64,000 nt of DNA from Eulemur rufifrons (lineage: Eukaryota; Chordata; Mammalia; Primates; Lemuridae), in contig NC_090989.1 in NCBI RefSeq assembly GCF_041146395.1, positions 238,752,843 to 238,816,842 on the forward strand, read 5' to 3'. Under the pieces are notes generated by a model. It was not told where the DNA came from, did no database searches, and saw only the letters and a program-made list of their open reading frames with translations. Positions 58,716 to 64,000 of this stretch are shown one piece after another. The position numbers and the translations under genes were made by a program. Every line of letters begins with the position of its first letter. Within the stretch, counting starts at the first letter, position 1.

Positions 58716-60761
58716 GTAAGGAACTCAGACCTGCAGATCCCATTACAAGGGCCTTGGACACGTCTGTGGACGCTTCTCCATCAATTCTAGGAGCAATCTA
58801 GTCTGGCTGCACAGGAAACATACAGTGATACATGTCTTCCAGGATAGTTTGTCAGGTTGAAACTCTGTTAAAGGAACCCTTTTCACTTTTCTCATCCACC
58901 TTATCTTTCCCTCCTTTTCCATAAGACTTTCTTTGTGTGTCCCTTTTTCTCACACTCAGTCATCAGCACACACTAACTTCCTAACACCCAGATTTGGTTT
59001 TGATTCTCCTTTGTGGTCATAGATCCCTTTTACTTGTCAGTTTGGTGCTGGAAGTGGCATCCTTTTTCCTGGTTTTTCCCTTCCATGGATCCAGCGTGCA
59101 CGAGAATGAATGGCGCTGGGCGATGTGTGCCCGTGTGCAATTCACATACAACCCACAGACAGCAGGCAGCTTCAGGAACATGTGGAGTTGGATTTCTTCA
59201 GTCACAGAAGTATATCGTTGCAGAAGAATATATTTTGAATTACAACACCTGCTAGGTTTCCTTTCCCAACCACCCCCCAAGTCCCTGACCAGTTCATCAT
59301 GCTGTGGTACTGAGGTTGGTATAATAAAAGCTAAATTTTATTTTCTCTCAGGAATATTGCTGCATACCTAATAATGCATTCTTTCTGGTGTCATGATTAT
59401 TCTCCACCCCCTACATGCAGATTAGACAACAGCCTATGTTTGAGACATTTCCAACTTTAACATTTATTTGGTCAAAAAGGTGGGAACTGTCTTATCCTGG
59501 ATATGGATTTTAAAGATATGCAGTCTTCTTTACCTTTTATATCTTCAGTGCTTGATGCTCTACAGTAGAAAATTTTTTACCAGATGCTCTCAGGAAAATA
59601 GGAAGAAAAAAAGTGAGGTCTGAGCCAGCAGGTGGAGCTCTCTGTCTTTTGTGCTCAGAGCCTCTGTGTGTGGCATAAAAAACAGTGGCTCTCTGAAGTT
59701 AGCTGGCGACCAGGACTAGTCATCTAAATTATGTATAACTGTGCTTCTCCTTGCCCAGAAACCATCCATATATTTCACTTTTCATCTGGAGACTCATTAA
59801 TTTGCTGCTGTCTCTAAATCAAAAAATAAATCATATTGTTTTCCCTCCAAGCCACCTAAAAATGGCATAGGAGCTGTGTACACTTGTCTGAGTCTATATA
59901 AATGTGTATGCATGTTATATTAATATATTTGGTCATTTAAAGTATAACCCTTTTAAGATATGATTCCATCCTTTGTTATTTTACTCAAGGTAGAGTACAT
60001 TATTTTTTATATGACATAGCTCCAATGCACTACTGATATATGTAACAACTTACCAAGTATAAATTATATAATTTTTTACATAATCTCATTTAATAACCAC
60101 AAAATAGGAATGCAAAGTAAGTTATTCTGTGGTTACTTCCAATGTCAAATAAAGAAACTGAGGAGTAAGTGCCTTGTGCAAGGTTATGTAGAGTTTAGAA
60201 CTTGAACCCAGTGTTTTACAGTATTTTGTTTTCACCACATTACAGAAGTTTTCCAGAGGCTAGATTTATTGTTTCAAAGAGTGAAAACTGCTTTTCTGAT
60301 AGTGAGCTGCTATTCTGAGGTTGCAAAGCATTGTCCCTGTAATTAACTGTGTTATTTCAAATATACAGAGATGTTAAAGTGCTAACATGAAAGAACTCTG
60401 GCCATGCTGTGTTAATAACCTAAATCATCATAAACATCTAAGCATTGGGTCTCCCATATCTGGGCATTCTCAGGAAGGCAAACCTTAATGAACTCTGTTG
60501 TATGTATCACAAGAATAGATGTGACCATTTTTCACACTGGACACAGAAACAGGAATATCCAACAACTTCCAAAAACCTGAGACAGCTCCCGAAGACTGGT
60601 ATTGGGCAAGGTGCCCGTGGCCACACACGCTGGGGCCTCGCCGCAAGAGGAAGCTGCAGCAGGAAGAGGAATGAGGGAGGAAAGGAGGGGGTGCCACAGG
60701 CAGTGATGCTGTGAGTTAAATGCTCCTTGTCCTTTTGTGTCTCTCCTACTCTTGCTCCCAG
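58716..60761 (+). other. SH3GL2: SH3GL2 intron 8 (2046 bases)
   Basis: 60080-60215 is an antisense MIR ('aaataaagaaactgaggagt'). No other repeat was recognised. Minus-strand open frames over the end of the intron and exon 9 are shadows. Confidence 0.8.
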
Positions 60762-60961
60762 GTGCCCCAATGGATCAGCCCTGCTGCCGAGCCCTGTACG
60801 ACTTTGAACCTGAAAATGAAGGGGAGTTGGGTTTTAAAGAGGGTGATATCATCACTCTCACTAACCAAATTGATGAGAACTGGTATGAGGGGATGCTTCG
60901 TGGCCAGTCAGGCTTCTTCCCCATCAATTATGTGGAGATTCTGGTTGCCCTGCCCCATTAG
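60762..60961 (+). CDS. SH3GL2: SH3GL2 exon 9, SH3 domain and stop (residues 287-352)
   Basis: The exon has 200 coding bases from an acceptor 'tgctcccag' to the TAG at 60959-60961. The first residues are [10 protein letters not shown]. The SH3 domain shows the expected marks: ALYDF (297-301), the acidic RT loop EPENEGE, the binding-groove Trp327 in DENWYEG, and FFPINYVE with Pro340 and Tyr343. The chain ends ILVALPH. It binds proline-rich segments of dynamin and synaptojanin. From memory, human has Val-Gln where this sequence has Ala288-Pro289, and His where it has Arg333 (codon CGT); both need alignment. A second open frame through the exon (60720-61028) is a shadow. Confidence 0.97.
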
Positions 60962-61958
60962 GGTGTTACGCTGGCTGGCTCATCTCCTCTTGGCCCAGAT
61001 AGTTATGGTTAAACCACTGCTTTGGTAACGCTGCTTACAACACATCCCAAGTGCAGGCTGCAGTGGTCCACGTCATCAAGCCCCACCAAGTGTCTTTGGT
61101 TGACTTGTGTGTACCTGCAAGGGTCATGGTGATGGATGGTATCTTCCTAGCCTGGTGGACATGACATATGCTTTTTAAACACCCTCTGAGACCAGCCAGT
61201 AGTCCCAGAACTGCTGTTTGCACAGTTCTCAGGAGGCTGTGGCTTCTTAGAATATGACCTTGAGCCACATCACAGAGAAACCATCCTACCGAAGATAGCG
61301 TCTATCACCCAGGGGCCGTCCCAAGGTCTCCATGCAAAGAGGAGAAAGTGCTTGCTTTCCCACTGCCCCTTCCCAAATATGTGAGTCACAGAATTGTCAA
61401 AGAAAGCCTCCCTCACCAGCAAATTGTCTTCTGGTCTGAATGAATTTGTCTCTTGATGCTATCAATAGAAAAATGTTGACTGTGGGTTGAAAGCATTCTC
61501 TGAAAACAGTCATATTTGTTCCCCACCCTCATACCTATTTCTGAGGTCCAGCCAGTTTTCTTCCCTCCTTGCTATTAAAGCCAGAGGGGCGATTCCAACT
61601 GATTTTTAAGTAAGACAGCAATCAGCACGTTGTGGGAGGGGCTGAAAAGAGGAAATTCTCCGTTATGTGGAATCGGGACGAAATCTGGTGTCTAAGCTTA
61701 AATTTCTTGCTGTATAGAAACTATGTATGTGCTTAGGCCATTTCTGAGGGGTTCAGCGAAGGGGAACAGATATCTTCACTTTAGTATTATTTGTAAGTTA
61801 CATGTTTCATGAATCCATTTGGCAGAGACGCAAGGGGAAAAACACTAGTAACCATTTTCCCACTAGTTCACAGACCAAGAAACAGTATCTTTTCTTTCCA
61901 CTTTTACTTTGTGTTCTTTGAACATCGTTTGTGCATATTCTGCCCTCAATGAGGACCA

Positions 61959-61964
61959 AATAAA
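61959..61964 (+). terminator. SH3GL2: Proximal poly(A) signal AATAAA of SH3GL2
   Basis: A canonical AATAAA about 1.0 kb past the stop codon is followed by 'gatgatttttgtgctt', a T/GT-rich stretch of the kind that binds CstF. Use of this site would give a 3' UTR of about 1.0 kb without the TTTTG repeat. Confidence 0.6.
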
Positions 61965-62104
61965 GATGATTTTTGTGCTTAGCAGCTTAAGATATGTGGC
62001 TGCATATGCAAAACTCTTTCCCAATTCGGTCGTTACTTTTTCTTCACTCCCTTCTCTTCCATCTTCATTTTGTGTGTACAGTGCCGTGTGTATACTTACC
62101 AGTG

Positions 62105-62114
62105 TTTTTTTTTG

Positions 62115-62145
<31 letters not shown>

Positions 62146-62147
62146 TG
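62105..62147 (+). repeat. (TTTTG)n simple repeat in the 3' UTR
   Basis: Six perfect TTTTG units lie between longer T runs. The repeat is probably length-polymorphic. It lies within the SH3GL2 3' UTR between the two poly(A) signals. Confidence 0.9.
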
Positions 62148-62327
62148 TATGAGCCATGAAAGTCCTGTTAGGTATTCAGAGTTCTATTTATCTAGCTGTA
62201 CAGGCTCTTTCAGAGGTGTAATGTGCTGCTTCCGATGTGCCACCTGCAGTAGTGGATCCTGTGGAGTGAAAGGCAAATCTTACTGCTTATTGTATAAACT
62301 CTTACCATGGGAAGCATCGCTGTTTCC

Positions 62328-62333
62328 AATAAA
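62328..62333 (+). terminator. SH3GL2: Distal poly(A) signal AATAAA of SH3GL2
   Basis: A canonical AATAAA in 'ttccaataaacattgc' is followed 40-70 bases later by GT/T-rich DNA (about 62370-62400). This is the likely main 3' end, giving a UTR near 1.4 kb. Confidence 0.7.
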
Positions 62334-62350
62334 CATTGCTAAAGACAGAA

Positions 62351-62999
62351 CCAAAGGCTCCGCTCCTTCATTTTGTGTCAGTTCTTTGGGTCTGACGATG
62401 GGTGGATTAGGATTCATTTCCGTCTCCATTGCCTTCTGATGCAACCAAACCAGACCTCTCTCTCTCTCTGTACGTAGGAAAAGTCCAAACAGCAAGGAGC
62501 GAGCTAGCCTGGACAGTGGCAACTTCTTGGTAACCCCAGGAAGGAGGAGAATTTGGGAAAGAAGATAAGAAAGTGGGGAGAAGAGGTCTTCTAAAAGTTA
62601 AATGAGATCGCAACGGTGATAACATCAGAGAATATAACATTAGGAGGAGTGAATAAAACATATCATTTCAACCAGTCTTTTGTTTTCTTTCATACTTGAA
62701 GAGGAAGCAATAGACGTGGAAATACAGTTCGGTCAAAAGCCAGCATTCCTTTCTCGTGATGTGTGTGTGGGGGGTGCGGGTGGTGGGTGGGAGCAGAGGA
62801 GCAGCGCACACTCAGTGTATTTCCCAAGCTCCTAAGTAAGAGGGTAAACACGCTGTTTCTGTATTAGGTACCTTTCTATTCTTTTATGCTAATGACAGTA
62901 GTTCAGATTTTCTAATCTAACATGAATAGTTTTAATATACTAAGTTTTATATGTGAACTAGTCTAACATGAGAATAATTTTGCTAGCTGCATGAGCTCT
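62351..62999. other. Downstream flank of SH3GL2
   Basis: A (CT)n run lies at about 62454-62470 and a GT/G-rich stretch at 62760-62792. No gene was seen. Confidence 0.6.
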
Positions 63000-64000
63000 A
63001 GAGTATTACAGATCAATTCTTTAAACCAGTTTTAAAAATAAATTACCAATGACATTGTGAATGTAGAAAATCAAGAATCCAAAGGTAAGCTATTAGAATA
63101 AATAAGTGAATTTAATGGGATTACTAGATATAAGATGAATATATAAAAATCTTTTATTTCTGTATACCAATAACTAGAAAATGCAATTTTTAAAAAATGT
63201 TTACAAAGACATCAAAAACTCAAACCCATAGATATAAATCTAGCAAGATTGTACAATATCTCTCCATAGTAAATTGTAAAACATGTTTGAGAAAACGAGA
63301 TCTTAGTAAGTGAATAGATGTTGTTTATTTACGGATCAGAAAACTCAGTCTTGTAAAGGTATCATTTTTTTCCCCAAAATTAGCTGTCAAGTCAGTGCAG
63401 TTTGAACCAAAATCTCAGGAAGTTTATTTCTGTATGGGTTTAGGAATTCACAAGTTCAGTTTTCTAAGCCTATTGTAAAATTTATGTGGAAAAGCAAAGG
63501 GTTATTTTTATTTGAAGAATAAAAACTCTTTCTATAGATAAAACATTATAAAGTTATAGTAATTAAGATAGTATGCTATTGGCACGGCGCTGTGGCTCAC
63601 ACCTATGATTCCAGCTCTTTGGGAGGCCGAGGTGGGAGGATCGCTTGAGGCCAAGAGTTTAAGACCAGCCTGAGCAAGAGTGAGATACCGTCTCTACAAA
63701 AAACTTTACAAAAATTAGCCACGCATGGTGGCATACACCTATAATCCCAGCTATGTGAGAGACTGTGAGATGGGAGGATCTCTTGAGCCCAGGAGTTTGA
63801 GGTTACAGTGAGAATGGTTGGGCTACTATGCTCCAGCCTGGATGGTAGAGCAAGACCCTGTCTCTAAAAACAAGAAAAAAAATTTTTAAGTATACTATTG
63901 ATGCTCTGATAGAATAGATGATCTGTATAGAATAGCAAGTCTGGAAAGAGACATACAGGCATTCAGCCTATTTGAACCAAAAGTATTCCATTATCTTTAA
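63000..64000 (+). mobile_element. Old L1 ORF2 fragment, interrupted by an Alu, running off the window
   Basis: Plus-strand decayed L1 reverse-transcriptase region sequence: 'tttctgtataccaataacta', 'aaatttatgtggaaaagcaa', 'agttatagtaattaagatag'. It resumes after the Alu at 63889 and continues past the window edge. Confidence 0.8.
63582..63885 (+). mobile_element. Alu SINE (older, strepsirrhine-like) inside an L1
   Basis: It starts 'ggcacggcgctgtggctcac', shares 'gcctgagcaagagtgaga' with the 46166 copy, and ends in an A-rich tail. The flanks 'agtatgctattg' (63570-63581) and 'agtatactattg' (63889-63900) are a 12-bp target-site duplication with one change. Confidence 0.9.

Larger units (their letters stand above)
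22145..62350 (+). other. SH3GL2: SH3GL2 gene, exon 2 to 3' end (endophilin A1; exon 1 outside window)
   Basis: Eight exons on the + strand join in frame to 337 residues and a stop. The known protein has 352 residues and a 15-residue exon 1, so only exon 1, the 5' UTR and the promoter are missing. Domain order is the end of the amphipathic H0 helix, the N-BAR domain (to about residue 249), a proline-containing linker (about 250-290) and an SH3 domain (about 291-350). Known role: the BAR dimer senses and bends membrane at endocytic necks, and the SH3 domain recruits dynamin and synaptojanin for fission and uncoating, mainly in neurons. Introns 2 to 8 are 4770, 23557, 906, 1850, 2546, 2128 and 2046 bases long. 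Paralogues SH3GL1 and SH3GL3 are excluded mainly by the near-identity to endophilin A1 that I recall along the whole length, including the variable linker. Confidence 0.97.
60962..62350 (+). other. SH3GL2: SH3GL2 3' untranslated region
   Basis: About 1.39 kb follow the stop codon up to just past the second AATAAA. No LINE, SINE or LTR is recognisable. A (TTTTG)n run sits at 62105-62147, between the two poly(A) signals, so only the longer mRNA form would carry it. The 176-codon open frame at 61909-62439 crosses both signals and reads this simple repeat; I take it as non-coding. The exact cleavage site cannot be read from sequence alone. Confidence 0.85.

Noticed and set aside
60485..60770. Minus-strand open frames overlapping the start of exon 9
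   Set aside because: They are antisense to intron 8 and exon 9, with no independent support.
61909..62439. 176-codon open frame at the end of the SH3GL2 3' UTR
   Set aside because: It crosses both poly(A) signals and reads the TTTTG simple repeat (Phe/Val/Leu/Cys run). It has no family resemblance.
1..64000. CRISPR arrays, operons, tRNA or rRNA genes, phage or plasmid functions
   Set aside because: No regularly spaced repeats, no clustered intron-free genes and no structural RNA motifs were seen. The window is mammalian nuclear DNA.

Overview
The window is primate nuclear DNA, most likely from a strepsirrhine (lemur or loris/galago group). It is AT-rich, with split exons, GT-AG introns, and dense L1, L2, MIR, LTR and old DNA-transposon remains. 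The two Alu copies carry the 'gcctgagcaagagtgaga' left-arm segment that I associate with strepsirrhine Alus, instead of the 'gcctggccaacatggtgaaa' of monkeys and apes. The assignment to a suborder rests on remembered Alu consensus sequences. Nothing in the window is bacterial, plasmid or phage.

The only gene I can support is SH3GL2 (endophilin A1) on the + strand. Eight coding exons (numbered 2 to 9 by comparison with the known gene) lie at 22145-22213, 26984-27056, 50614-50757, 51664-51797, 53648-53806, 56353-56456, 58585-58715 and 60762-60961. Together they give 1014 coding bases, meaning 337 residues plus a stop. With the 15 residues of exon 1, which lies upstream of the window, this gives the expected 352. 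All splice sites are GT-AG and all phases join. The protein is an N-BAR plus SH3 membrane-bending adaptor of clathrin-mediated and synaptic-vesicle endocytosis. The 3' UTR runs to about 62350 and has two AATAAA signals.

Layout: 1-22144 is the 3' part of the long intron 1, full of repeats. 22145-27056 holds exons 2 and 3. 27057-50613 is intron 3 (23.6 kb), containing L2 fragments, an LTR, a 2.9-kb antisense L1, a younger L1 and an Alu. 50614-60961 is a compact block of six exons, with MIR, Tigger, MER5-like and MLT2-like insertions in its introns. 60962-62350 is the 3' UTR. 62350-64000 is downstream DNA containing an old L1 with a nested Alu.

The structures most worth a second look are not genes. 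One is an 803-bp segment in intron 1 bounded by TTAA on both sides, with 137-bp, gap-free, about 90% identical inverted arms (14478-15280). Others are two antisense L1 copies whose 5' ends are inverted (junctions near 5783 and 18098), a set of three related L1 3' segments in -,+,- orientation within 13.5 kb of intron 1, and a younger L1 (46777-47285) with a perfect 19-bp target-site duplication and an internally duplicated 3' UTR. I found no sign of an undescribed multi-gene system. Repeat family names were assigned by eye from remembered consensus sequences and are less certain than the exon calls.
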